41,779 bases of DNA, taken from the NCBI GenBank assembly GCA_964600385.1, contig CAZRJC010000017.1, positions 1 to 41,779 on the forward strand. Reading direction: 5' to 3'. The position numbers and the translations under genes were made by a program. The notes under the pieces were generated by a model. It did no database searches, was not told the DNA's origin, and was given only the letters and a program-made list of their open reading frames with translations. The stretch comes from DMER64 sp964600385. Its GTDB lineage: Bacteria; Bacteroidota; Bacteroidia; Bacteroidales; UBA932. Of this stretch, positions 34,448 to 41,779 are shown piece after piece (within the stretch, counting starts at the first letter, position 1; each line of letters begins with the position of its first letter).

Positions 34448-37400
34448 AAAGCTCTTCCAGCGTATCGGTGTATTTTTTTGCCAGCTCTTTGTCGCCGTTC
34501 GTATCCAATATATCTTTTACGTGTACGTAAGTGCTGATGGCCGTCTCGGCGTCCGATGAGGAAAGGAATCCACCCTGGAACGGGCTCAGGAAATACTTGA
34601 TGGCACTGTAAGACTCATCCAGGAACTGCGTAGCGAGTGCGCGCGCCTTGTCTGGTTTCTCCAGGAAATAATACAACTCAACGGCTTCCATGACACCCAC
34701 CTCATTCATCGATGCCTGGGCCACGTAATTCAGGGGATAATACTTCATTACCTCCAGACCTTTATCAAGGACTTCCTCGGCTTTTGCGTTTTCGCCTTTA
34801 AGTATAAGAGCTTTGGCCACCTGGGAGTGCATCTGGCGAACGGCCTGCTGAACAAGAATCAGATAGGTAACATGATAGTCGAGCAGCACTCCGGGTTCGT
34901 CCATGCGGCCCCACTTATAGACGTTCATAAGCAGGTCGTACATTTTGTCCGTATCCATTTCAGGTACATCGCCCGGTATGTCGGGGACTTTAAATGGCAT
35001 GAGTTTATAGGCCATACCTTCATAACGCAGATAATCCTTGATACCCAGATTCAGGTCACCTCCCTTTGACACAATATATATAGGTCTGTCCCATTGATAA
35101 TTGGCCAGCAGGTCGAGGAACATCATCTCCACTTTCAACAGGGAATTTTTGTTCTCGGGAATATCAATGTCCATGTATTCCGGAATCCTGTCTGCATCCT
35201 CGGGCGATACTATCCCGCAGGCCAGTGCATTCTCTTTATTCACGGGAATGCGTAATTTTCTTGCCGGAAGATAATTAAGGAACGTTCCGTCGCTAAGCTG
35301 AATTTTGGCCTTGGGATTGCCCATCACATTGACCGCCTGGATGGCGGAAACACGATCCTTGACACGCTCGTAAATTGGCAGAATATCATTTGTTCCAAAC
35401 AGGTACGAGTCCCTGGGAATAGAAAATTTCAGAGGGGCCGACCCATAGGTACGCCACTGCATCTGATCTATATACCAGTCTGTTCCGAGCAGCGAAGTGT
35501 TCATGATCCGCACGTCTGTGCGTACATCTTCCACTTCTTGAGCATACCACAGAGGGAATGTATCATTATCGCCGTGGGTTATAAGTATGGCATTTACGTC
35601 CTTCTCACATGTGTTCAGGAAGTTGAAGGCAAAATCACGGGCCACATAACGTCCGCTCCGGTCGTGGTCGTCCCGGTTTTGTGCCAGCATCTGGAAAGGC
35701 ACAACCAGACAAACCACAGAAGCTATTATGGCGGTAAGTTTCTCGGGTAACTTTTTATTCAACAGATTATAAAGAGCCATAACCCCAAGACCTGCCCATA
35801 TGGCGAAAGCATAGAACGATCCCGCGTAAGCATAATCCCGTTCCCTTGCCTGGTACGGGTATTGGTTCAGATATACTACAACGGCTATTCCGGTAAGGAA
35901 AAACAGGAGGAATGTGACCCAGGTATTCCGCTTGTCTTTGGACATCTGGAAGAACAGACCTAAAATACCCAGCAACAGAGGCAACATGTAATAATGGTTC
36001 TTGCCCTTGCTATGTAAGAGCATATCGGGAGCCTCGGACTGGTCACCCAGCCGGGCCCTGTCCAGGAAGCCAATGCCGCTTTCCCAGTTTCCTCTCACGG
36101 GATCTCCGGGGATCGTTCCCTGGATATCGTTTTGCCGGCCGGCAAAATTCCACATGAAATACCTCCAGTACATATAATTAATCTGGAAGTCAAAGAAATA
36201 TGTAAGATTATCCCCGAATGAAGGCATGCGTTTTCCTTCAGAATTCATAGGTCCCTTCCCGGACACATAGGAATCATAGAATTTATCATGCGACTCTCTC
36301 TTGCTCCACATCCTTGGGAAAAACATTTTATCGCGTTCGCTGAACGAGGGCATATCGGGTCCGTTTACCCTCTCATACTTACCGTCTTTTTTTACCCACT
36401 GTTTGGTGGAACTCCAGGTATCATAGGGTGAACTATATATCCCGTCATAAATAAGCGGAGACGATCCGTACTGTTCACGGGCAAGATAACTGCCCAGTGC
36501 AAAAGGATTATCGGGCTGGTTTTCATTGGTAGGCGTATTGGCACTGGAGCGTATCACCACCATGGCAAAAGAAGAGTAACCTATGATGATTACAGTAAAG
36601 CAAAGTAGGATGGTATTCCAGACCACTTTCCCTTTTCTGTATGTTGCAAATATCCCTAGGAACAATAAGGCAAGCAATCCGGCCACAAAGAACAGCATAC
36701 CGGAATTGTAAGGCAGCCCGAATACGTTGACGAACAACAGGTCAAACCAACCGGAGATCTTTGGCAGCAGGGGGATTATCCCGTACAGGACAGTAACAAT
36801 AATGACCACAGAAATAAGCAGGGTAACCAGGGCGCCTTTCCAGGTAAAAGGATATTTCTTGTAATAATATATGAATACAAGCGCCGGAATAGTCAGCAGG
36901 TTCAGCAGGTGCACCCCGATGGAAAGTCCCATGAGGTAGGCAATAAGAACAATCCAGCGGTTGGCATGGGGTTTATCGGCATTTTCCTCCCATTTTAGCA
37001 TTGCCCAAAAAACCATTGCGGTAAAAAGCGAAGACATTCCGTATACCTCGGCCTCAACAGCAGAAAACCACGCGGTGTCTGAAAAAGAATAAATGAGTGC
37101 ACCAACGGCAGCGGCTCCCCATACGGCTATTGCGCTCCCGGTCGTTAACGCTTTATTCTGTGCTTCCAGAAGCCGTCTTCCCAAATGGGAGATGGTCCAG
37201 AACAGGAAAAGAACACAGAACGCAGAACACAACGCGCTCATGGCATTAATGAGCATGGCAGCCTGTGTATTATTCCCGAAAAGGGAGAATAACCTGCCAA
37301 ACAGCTGGAAAGTGGGATTCCCTGGAGGGTGCCCGACTTCCAGTTTGTAGGACGAGGCTATGAATTCGCCGCAGTCCCAGAAGCTGGCGGTTGGTTCTAT

Positions 37401-37484
37401 GGTGGCCAGATAAACAATGGCCGAAATTGCAAAGACCACCCAGCCTATGAGGCGGTCATATCTCTTGAATATCCTGAGTTCCAT
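34431..37484 (-). CDS. DUF2723/GT117 family membrane glycosyltransferase
   Basis: A 1017-residue inner-membrane protein. It opens with a helix and the DUF2723 hallmark EPTASFWDCGEFIASSYKLEVGHPPGNP (about 30-57), whose acidic loop is typical of GT-C enzymes. About 12 membrane helices run to residue 560, including QYPYQARERDYAYAGSFYAFAIW near 545. A large soluble C-terminal part (about 600-1017) ends in TPR-like helices (KGENAKAEEVLDKGLEVMKYYPLNY). The family is classed as GT117, but acceptor and donor are not established to my knowledge. The -7 box TACATTTG lies 4 bases before the ATG. Confidence 0.9.
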   Translation of the reverse strand: MELRIFKRYDRLIGWVVFAISAIVYLATIEPTASFWDCGEFIASSYKLEVGHPPGNPTFQLFGRLFSLFGNNTQAAMLINAMSALCSAFCVLFLFWTISHLGRRLLEAQNKALTTGSAIAVWGAAAVGALIYSFSDTAWFSAVEAEVYGMSSLFTAMVFWAMLKWEENADKPHANRWIVLIAYLMGLSIGVHLLNLLTIPALVFIYYYKKYPFTWKGALVTLLISVVIIVTVLYGIIPLLPKISGWFDLLFVNVFGLPYNSGMLFFVAGLLALLFLGIFATYRKGKVVWNTILLCFTVIIIGYSSFAMVVIRSSANTPTNENQPDNPFALGSYLAREQYGSSPLIYDGIYSSPYDTWSSTKQWVKKDGKYERVNGPDMPSFSERDKMFFPRMWSKRESHDKFYDSYVSGKGPMNSEGKRMPSFGDNLTYFFDFQINYMYWRYFMWNFAGRQNDIQGTIPGDPVRGNWESGIGFLDRARLGDQSEAPDMLLHSKGKNHYYMLPLLLGILGLFFQMSKDKRNTWVTFLLFFLTGIAVVVYLNQYPYQARERDYAYAGSFYAFAIWAGLGVMALYNLLNKKLPEKLTAIIASVVCLVVPFQMLAQNRDDHDRSGRYVARDFAFNFLNTCEKDVNAILITHGDNDTFPLWYAQEVEDVRTDVRIMNTSLLGTDWYIDQMQWRTYGSAPLKFSIPRDSYLFGTNDILPIYERVKDRVSAIQAVNVMGNPKAKIQLSDGTFLNYLPARKLRIPVNKENALACGIVSPEDADRIPEYMDIDIPENKNSLLKVEMMFLDLLANYQWDRPIYIVSKGGDLNLGIKDYLRYEGMAYKLMPFKVPDIPGDVPEMDTDKMYDLLMNVYKWGRMDEPGVLLDYHVTYLILVQQAVRQMHSQVAKALILKGENAKAEEVLDKGLEVMKYYPLNYVAQASMNEVGVMEAVELYYFLEKPDKARALATQFLDESYSAIKYFLSPFQGGFLSSSDAETAISTYVHVKDILDTNGDKELAKKYTDTLEELFKKYQ

Positions 37485-37488
37485 TCCA

Positions 37489-37496
37489 CAAATGTA
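37489..37496 (-). promoter_or_regulatory. Candidate -7 box for the GT117 gene
   Basis: The minus strand reads TACATTTG, identical to the GH3-gene box, followed by TGGA and the ATG. No -33 TTTG is seen. Confidence 0.5.
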
Positions 37497-37508
37497 GACT
37501 AAAATTTT

Positions 37509-37516
37509 TACCTTTA
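37509..37516 (+). promoter_or_regulatory. Weak -7 box for the DUF4271 operon
   Basis: TACCTTTA, one mismatch from TAnnTTTG, lies 23 bases before the DUF4271 start and divergent from the GT117 box. Confidence 0.3.
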
Positions 37517-37539
37517 CCCCCTGTTTTATCTAAAAGATT

Positions 37540-38172
37540 ATGGATTACATAATTTTGGGTTTGATAATATGTTTCTGTCTTATTATGGGGTACTCGCGGA
37601 CACCTCTGATCCTGCTCATATCGGGATGCTTCCGTTATAATATTTCCATTGAGAACGACGAACAGGGAGCCATTCGTTACTCACGTAATTTTCTCTGTTT
37701 TTTCATTATAGCTTTCTTCGCTCTTTTCATAACACGCCAGACCTCATTCCTTTCTCCGCTTCCCGCACCTCTTCTGGGAATGAGCGAACCGGTCGTTTTT
37801 GTGACCTGCTTTGCCGTTTTAGCGGGATATTTCATAATGAAAACAGTCCTGCTCAAGATTATCGGATGGACTATAGATGCCCCTTCGTTTATGTATTTCC
37901 TGGGTAAAACCGGACAGGACTACTTCATCCTTACGGGCCTTGCCGTAATAGGCCTGTACGCCATAATAAATCTTTTCGGCGACAAAGCCCGGGATATGAT
38001 ATTAATAGCTGTTGTAATTACCGCTATAACAGGTTATCTCTTATATGCCATACGCTGTATAAGAATTTTTATTTCTGCCCGCTATTCGCTTTTCTTCTGG
38101 ATTTTGTATCTTTGTGCCCTTGAACTGATGCCCTTTGCTGTACTGCTTCATTTTGTTGTTCGGATAAAATAA
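37540..38172 (+). CDS. DUF4271 family membrane protein
   Basis: A 210-residue integral membrane protein with five to six hydrophobic segments. It matches the DUF4271 pattern (conserved region YFLGKTGQDYFILTGLAVIGLYAIINLF near 125-150). Function unknown. It commonly sits next to hemD in Bacteroidales, and here its TAA stop overlaps the hemD start by one base. It leads the operon DUF4271-hemD-lipoprotein-rnpA-yidD. Confidence 0.85.
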   Translation: MDYIILGLIICFCLIMGYSRTPLILLISGCFRYNISIENDEQGAIRYSRNFLCFFIIAFFALFITRQTSFLSPLPAPLLGMSEPVVFVTCFAVLAGYFIMKTVLLKIIGWTIDAPSFMYFLGKTGQDYFILTGLAVIGLYAIINLFGDKARDMILIAVVITAITGYLLYAIRCIRIFISARYSLFFWILYLCALELMPFAVLLHFVVRIK

Positions 38173-38912
38173 TGAAGATCAAGAATATACTCATCTCACA
38201 ACCCAATCCCAACGGTAGTTCTCCTTACGTAGAAGTAAAAGAGAAATTCGGCCTGAATATAGATTTCATCCCGTTTATAAGGGTAGAAGGTTTGTCCGCA
38301 AAAGATTTCCGCGTCCAGCGCGTTAATATCCCGGATCACTCTGCTGTCGTATTTACGTCCCGTTCAGCTGTTGATTCCTTTTTTCACCTGTGTGAAGAAA
38401 TGCGCATTACTATCCCGGAATCCATGAAATACTTCTGCATTACCGAAGCCATCGCCTTTTACCTTCAAAAGTATATCATTTACCGGAAGCGCAAGATCTG
38501 CTTTGGAAAAGGGAATGTGCCCTCGCTGCTGGAAACCATCGGGAGCAAACATAAAACTGAAAACTTTCTCCTTACACTGGCTGACAACTATAAGCCGGAA
38601 TTACCCAAAGCTTTTGAAAAAGCGGGACTTAAGCACACAAAAGCCATCCTCAACCGTACGATTACCGAGGACCTTTCCCACCTGGATCTGAGTCATTACC
38701 AGATGCTTATTTTCTATTCTCCCACTGATATCAAATCGTTATTGGAAAATTTCCCCGATTTCAAACAGAACGACACCCTGATAGGCACGTTTGGTCCTAC
38801 TACGGCAACGGCTTTGAAAGAGGCAAATCTCCAATCCTGCTTCGAGGCTCCCACGCCGGAAGCACCGTCCGTGGCTCAGGCGCTTATGCTATACCTGGAA
38901 AAGAAAAAATAA
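38172..38912 (+). CDS. hemD: Uroporphyrinogen-III synthase
   Basis: A 246-residue two-domain HemD-type protein, expected to close hydroxymethylbilane with inversion of ring D in haem synthesis. The family is very divergent. Recognisable features are the inter-domain order AVVFTSRSAVDSFFHLCEE near 60 and MLIFYSPTDIKSLLE near 178, with FGPTTATALKEANL near 212-225. The first has a typical (T/S)S-x-x-(A/G)V form. No other haem genes are nearby. It is coupled to DUF4271 (TAATG) and leaves two bases before the next start. Confidence 0.88.
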   Translation: MKIKNILISQPNPNGSSPYVEVKEKFGLNIDFIPFIRVEGLSAKDFRVQRVNIPDHSAVVFTSRSAVDSFFHLCEEMRITIPESMKYFCITEAIAFYLQKYIIYRKRKICFGKGNVPSLLETIGSKHKTENFLLTLADNYKPELPKAFEKAGLKHTKAILNRTITEDLSHLDLSHYQMLIFYSPTDIKSLLENFPDFKQNDTLIGTFGPTTATALKEANLQSCFEAPTPEAPSVAQALMLYLEKKK

Positions 38913-38914
38913 TA

Positions 38915-39310
38915 ATGAAGCGTTTCATGCAATTGGCTGCCGTTTTAATAATTGCAGCATTGCTATCTTCCTGTCAGAAGAACTATAACCATTACCGCGA
39001 GCTGGCTTACGGTACATGGGAATTGACCTCTGTAGACGGAGACACGCTTTCGTTCACCGGAGACACACTTTCATTTCCGACGGGTTCGAAGGTCGTATTA
39101 ACGAAGAATCTCAAAGAGTATTCGGGTCAATATCAGTTTTATACCAATATACTCACCACTAATTTTGAGGATTATTACAATCTGTATCAGGAATGGAGGG
39201 TAGACAAGATGACAGATTCGTTAATGCGTGCCGTCGTGATTTCCTGTTATGTTGAAGGCGGTTCCGCCTATGTTGTTGACCAAATACTGGAATATAGAAA
39301 AATGCCATAA
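38915..39310 (+). CDS. Small uncharacterised lipoprotein
   Basis: A 131-residue lipoprotein with signal peptide and lipobox LLSSC (Cys20). The remainder is a single small beta-rich domain beginning YGTWELTSVDGDTL, reminiscent of lipocalin-like protein openings. An imperfect tandem duplication gives GDTLSF twice in a row near residues 42-55. It lies within the hemD-rnpA operon, 2 bases after hemD and overlapping rnpA by one base (TAATG). No function can be assigned. Confidence 0.75.
   Translation: MKRFMQLAAVLIIAALLSSCQKNYNHYRELAYGTWELTSVDGDTLSFTGDTLSFPTGSKVVLTKNLKEYSGQYQFYTNILTTNFEDYYNLYQEWRVDKMTDSLMRAVVISCYVEGGSAYVVDQILEYRKMP
39038..39079 (+). repeat. Imperfect 21-bp tandem duplication in the lipoprotein gene
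   Basis: Two adjacent 21-base units starting GGAGACAC (39038-39058 and 39059-39079) differ at a few positions and encode GDTLSFT/GDTLSFP. It keeps the reading frame and is probably a slippage duplication that has since drifted. Confidence 0.7.
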
Positions 39311-39741
39311 TGGGAATTACACAGCGTTATACATTCCCCAAAACCATGCGCCTTTCTTCAAAAAAAGAAATAGACGCTCTGTTTGCCAATGGAAAGGCAT
39401 TTACAATGGGTCCCTTCAGGGTCTTTTATCTTATTCAGGAAGCTAAAGAAGACAGTCCTTCATGCCGCCTGGTGATCAGTGTTCCCAAGAAACATCACAA
39501 ACGGGCTGTTGTAAGAAATCTAATAAAGCGCCGCACCCGCGAAAGTTTCAGGCTGAATTATCCTTCTTTACTGGCCGCTACAGTAGAATCAAGTCACGCA
39601 AGTCTCTCTTTTTTATGTTTATATTTGCCACATGAAATCCTCACTTACAGGGATATCGAATCCAAAATGCAAAACCTTTTGGAGCGTCTTGGCCAAATAC
39701 TTGAAAAAAGCGGCCATTTTTCCATTCCTGCTGCTGATTAA
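39310..39741 (+). CDS. rnpA: Ribonuclease P protein component
   Basis: A 143-residue RNase P protein subunit, which helps the RNA subunit cut tRNA 5' leaders. It has the opening RYTFPKTMRLSSKKEIDALFANG and the RNR-like signature RLVISVPKKHHKRAVVRNLIKRRTRESFR at about 50-80. It lies in the hemD operon rather than beside rpmH; no rpmH is seen in this window. Its 3' end overlaps yidD in another frame. Confidence 0.95.
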   Translation: MGITQRYTFPKTMRLSSKKEIDALFANGKAFTMGPFRVFYLIQEAKEDSPSCRLVISVPKKHHKRAVVRNLIKRRTRESFRLNYPSLLAATVESSHASLSFLCLYLPHEILTYRDIESKMQNLLERLGQILEKSGHFSIPAAD

Positions 39742-39922
39742 GTTTTACCAGCTCTGCATTTCTCCCTTTACCCCCCCCTCGTGCCGTTTCACTCCTACCT
39801 GTTCACAATACGCCGTGGAAGCTTTCCGCAAACACGGGCCGTTTAAGGGACTGTATCTTGCCATCTACAGGATCCTGCGCTGTAATCCATGGGGAGGCAG
39901 CGGTTACGATCCGGTCCCCTGA
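39701..39922 (+). CDS. yidD: Membrane protein insertion efficiency factor YidD
   Basis: A small cysteine-containing protein with the full YidD signature: FYQLCISPFTPPSCRFTPTCSQYAVEAFRKHGP and CNPWGGSGYDPVP. The start is uncertain. A TTG at 39701 gives 73 residues (MKKAAIFPFLLL), the usual length, and overlaps rnpA by 41 bases. A TTG at 39689 or an ATG at 39632 would lengthen the overlap, to 110 bases in the last case. YidD works with YidC on membrane protein insertion. Its end overlaps the convergent uvrC by 19 bases. Confidence 0.9.
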   Translation: MKKAAIFPFLLLIKFYQLCISPFTPPSCRFTPTCSQYAVEAFRKHGPFKGLYLAIYRILRCNPWGGSGYDPVP

Positions 39923-41727
39923 GTATTCAGTGCCTGCAGAATAGTCCGTGCCAGTGAAGGCCTTATCACTTTTGACAATTCTACTTCAGAGATTCCGGCA
40001 ATCCGTTTCACACTGCCAAATTTTTCAAGCAGCAACGATGTGGTTGCGGGCCCTACTCCGGGTATATCAGACAATGCAGAACGGGCAAATGAGCGGCTGC
40101 GTTTCTGTCTGTGGAAAGTTATGCCAAACCGGTGTGCCTCATCCCTGAGTTGCATCAATAACTTGAGAGAACCGGAATTTTTATTCAGATAAAGGGGTAC
40201 CGAGTCGCCGGGCAAAAAAACTTCTTCCATGCGTTTTGCCAGGCCGGCCAAGGCTATTTCCCCCGTCAGTCCCAGCTCCTCAAGCGCCTGGTATGCCGCG
40301 GAAAGTTGTCCTTTACCTCCATCAATCAGAATCAACTGGGGTAGACCGGCCTCTTCCTTCAATAAGCGGGTGTAACGCCGGGTGACTACTTCTTTCATTG
40401 AAGCATAATCATCCGGACCTTCAACCGTCTTAATGGCAAAATGCCGGTAATCTTTTTTGCTTGGCACTGCATTCCTGAAAACGACACAACTGGCTACGGG
40501 GTTCGTCCCCTGCAGGTTGGAGTTGTCAAAACATTCTATATGTACCGGCAGCTCTTTCATGTTCAGATCGTCTTTAAGCTGCGTAAGTATCCTTTCCGCG
40601 TTTCGCCGGTTACGCTGCTCCATCCCTTTGGTTTCTGAAAGACGTATCTGTTCTGTCCGGTAATTATCGGCATTACGAAGACTCAGTTGTACCAGTTCCT
40701 TTTTATCTCCCTTTTCGGGCACATGCACTTTGCAACCTTTGGGGCTCACCTCGGGCATAAAAGGAACCAGTATTTCCTGTAACAGACCGTTTTTCTGATC
40801 CTGCATCTCTGCCATGAATAAACTAAGTATGGCTTCAGGGGTTTCCTCAATCCTGAGGCGGAAACGCACATTCTGTGATTGAATTACGGCACCTTGCGAA
40901 ACCCGCAGGAAATTTCCGAAAGCAGCCTGCCCTGAAGGCTCCATGACCAGACTGAAAACGTCGAGGTCGGTGATCTGCTGGGTTACAATAACCGATTTTT
41001 TCTGATGGCGCGTAAGGGCTTCCAACTGATCTTTGAATTTCTGTGCCTTTTCAAAATCGAGCATGGCAGCCGCCTGAGTCATCTCGTCCTCCAGAAGCCT
41101 GCGTACAGAAGCAATATCTCCTTTAAGAATACTTTTTACAGCCCGGATGTATTCGTCGTAAGTCCCCGCATTTTCTTCACCTACACAGGGCGCCAGGCAG
41201 CGACCGATATGTGCCTGAAGGCATTTGCGGTACCTGCCCTTTGCAATCGCTTGTGGGGTCAGCGACAAATTGCAGGTGCGAAGAGGATACAGAGTGTGCA
41301 TGAGACCTATCAGTTGTTTACAATAGTAACCGTTGGTATATGGCCCGAAATACAACGAACGGTCCCGTACCATTCTCCGGGTAGAGAAAACCCTTGGAAA
41401 GGGTTCGTCTTTCACACAGATCCACGGATAGGTTTTGTCATCTTTCAGCAGAATATTGTACTTGGGCTGAATATTTTTTATGAGATTATTTTCCAGAAGA
41501 AGCGCATCGCTTTCGGTATCAACAACAGTGTACTCAATTGAGGCTATCTGGCTGACCATCTTCACTGTTTTGGCCGGAAGGTTGTGTGAAGAGCGGAAAT
41601 ACTGACTGACTCTTTTTTTTAGATCTTTTGCTTTCCCCACATAGATTATAACACCGTCTTTGTTTAAAAAACGGTACACCCCGCTTTGATGGGGCAGCAA
41701 AACCAATTGGTCTGGCACTGTATTCAT
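39904..41727 (-). CDS. uvrC: UvrABC excinuclease subunit C
   Basis: A 607-residue UvrC, which makes both incisions in nucleotide excision repair. The N-terminal GIY-YIG domain (SGVYRFLNKDGVIIYVGKAKDLKKR) covers about 15-95, the UVR motif (MTQAAAMLDFEKAQKFKDQL) about 205-225 and the RNase H-like domain about 380-540 (HIECFDNSN, LILIDGGKGQLSAA). The C-terminal HhH pair (ALSDIPGVGPATTSLLLEKFGSV) follows. Length and order are normal. A TATTTTTA box lies 8 bases before the ATG. Confidence 0.96.
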   Translation of the reverse strand: MNTVPDQLVLLPHQSGVYRFLNKDGVIIYVGKAKDLKKRVSQYFRSSHNLPAKTVKMVSQIASIEYTVVDTESDALLLENNLIKNIQPKYNILLKDDKTYPWICVKDEPFPRVFSTRRMVRDRSLYFGPYTNGYYCKQLIGLMHTLYPLRTCNLSLTPQAIAKGRYRKCLQAHIGRCLAPCVGEENAGTYDEYIRAVKSILKGDIASVRRLLEDEMTQAAAMLDFEKAQKFKDQLEALTRHQKKSVIVTQQITDLDVFSLVMEPSGQAAFGNFLRVSQGAVIQSQNVRFRLRIEETPEAILSLFMAEMQDQKNGLLQEILVPFMPEVSPKGCKVHVPEKGDKKELVQLSLRNADNYRTEQIRLSETKGMEQRNRRNAERILTQLKDDLNMKELPVHIECFDNSNLQGTNPVASCVVFRNAVPSKKDYRHFAIKTVEGPDDYASMKEVVTRRYTRLLKEEAGLPQLILIDGGKGQLSAAYQALEELGLTGEIALAGLAKRMEEVFLPGDSVPLYLNKNSGSLKLLMQLRDEAHRFGITFHRQKRSRSFARSALSDIPGVGPATTSLLLEKFGSVKRIAGISEVELSKVIRPSLARTILQALNTQGTGS

Positions 41728-41744
41728 CGAGTGGTAAAAATACT

Positions 41745-41752
41745 TATATTTG
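41745..41752 (+). promoter_or_regulatory. Candidate -7 box for the gene at the right edge
   Basis: TATATTTG, an exact TAnnTTTG match, 11 bases before an ATG at 41764 and divergent from uvrC. No -33 TTTG was found at the expected spacing. Confidence 0.45.
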
Positions 41753-41763
41753 GCGAACCATTT

Positions 41764-41779
41764 ATGAAAAAGCTAATAG
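41764..41779 (+). CDS. Start of a further gene, cut by the window edge
   Basis: An ATG followed by AAA AAG CTA ATA (M-K-K-L-I) runs off the end of the window behind a -7 box. The start resembles a signal peptide opening. Nothing more can be said from five codons. Confidence 0.4.

Noticed and set aside
39059..39079. A possible phase-variable repeat in the lipoprotein gene
   Set aside because: There are only two diverged 21-base units and the unit keeps the frame, so there is no switching potential.
1..41779. CRISPR arrays, insertion sequences, prophage or integrase genes
   Set aside because: No regular spaced repeats, transposase or integrase motifs were seen on either strand.

Overview
The window looks like chromosomal DNA of a member of the Bacteroidota, most likely order Bacteroidales. 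The evidence is a SusC/SusD pair, promoters of the Bacteroidota type (a -7 box TAnnTTTG, with a -33 TTTG in the best case), lipoprotein signals, and family markers typical of the phylum (DUF4254, DUF4271, the DUF2723/GT117 protein, a bacterial GH3-like enzyme, CtlX). The species cannot be named from the sequence. No phage genes, insertion sequences, CRISPR arrays or rRNA genes were seen. The region is densely coded, with no gene-free stretch over 300 bases.

Layout. Bases 1-3631 hold the leftward str operon (rpsL, rpsG, fusA, rpsJ) behind a near-perfect promoter, followed by a CAU-anticodon tRNA and a terminator. A YfcC-type transporter follows. Bases 5515-13694 form a rightward operon: a large secreted protein joining a prolyl-oligopeptidase-type serine peptidase to a zincin domain, a small lipoprotein with a related zincin signature, then SusC and SusD. 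It reads as an uptake locus for a peptide-containing substrate.

Bases 13691-20192 hold a leftward cluster: a PrsW-type intramembrane protease, an ECF sigma factor, its membrane anti-sigma factor, an unrecognised membrane-anchored protein, and an outer-membrane-like protein made of a zincin, a propeller and a predicted barrel. This looks like a self-contained envelope-sensing module. Next come rocD and ctlX (arginine/citrulline/ornithine metabolism), then a leftward group of a prenyl diphosphate synthase, DUF4254 and an unusual glycosyltransferase-9/U32 fusion.

From 26200 the genes are mostly housekeeping: rsgA, a MATE exporter, a bactofilin, a C-terminal processing protease, rdgB, recO, an overlapping pair of adenylate-forming enzymes (GH3-like and LuxE/PaaK-like), and a large GT117 membrane protein. 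The tight operon DUF4271-hemD-lipoprotein-rnpA-yidD follows, then uvrC and the first codons of a further gene.

The strongest candidates for something undescribed are the dual-peptidase SusCD operon, the PrsW/sigma/anti-sigma/barrel cluster and the GT9-U32 fusion. A recurring theme is a -7 promoter box only 4 to 8 bases before the start codon, which would give leaderless or nearly leaderless mRNAs.
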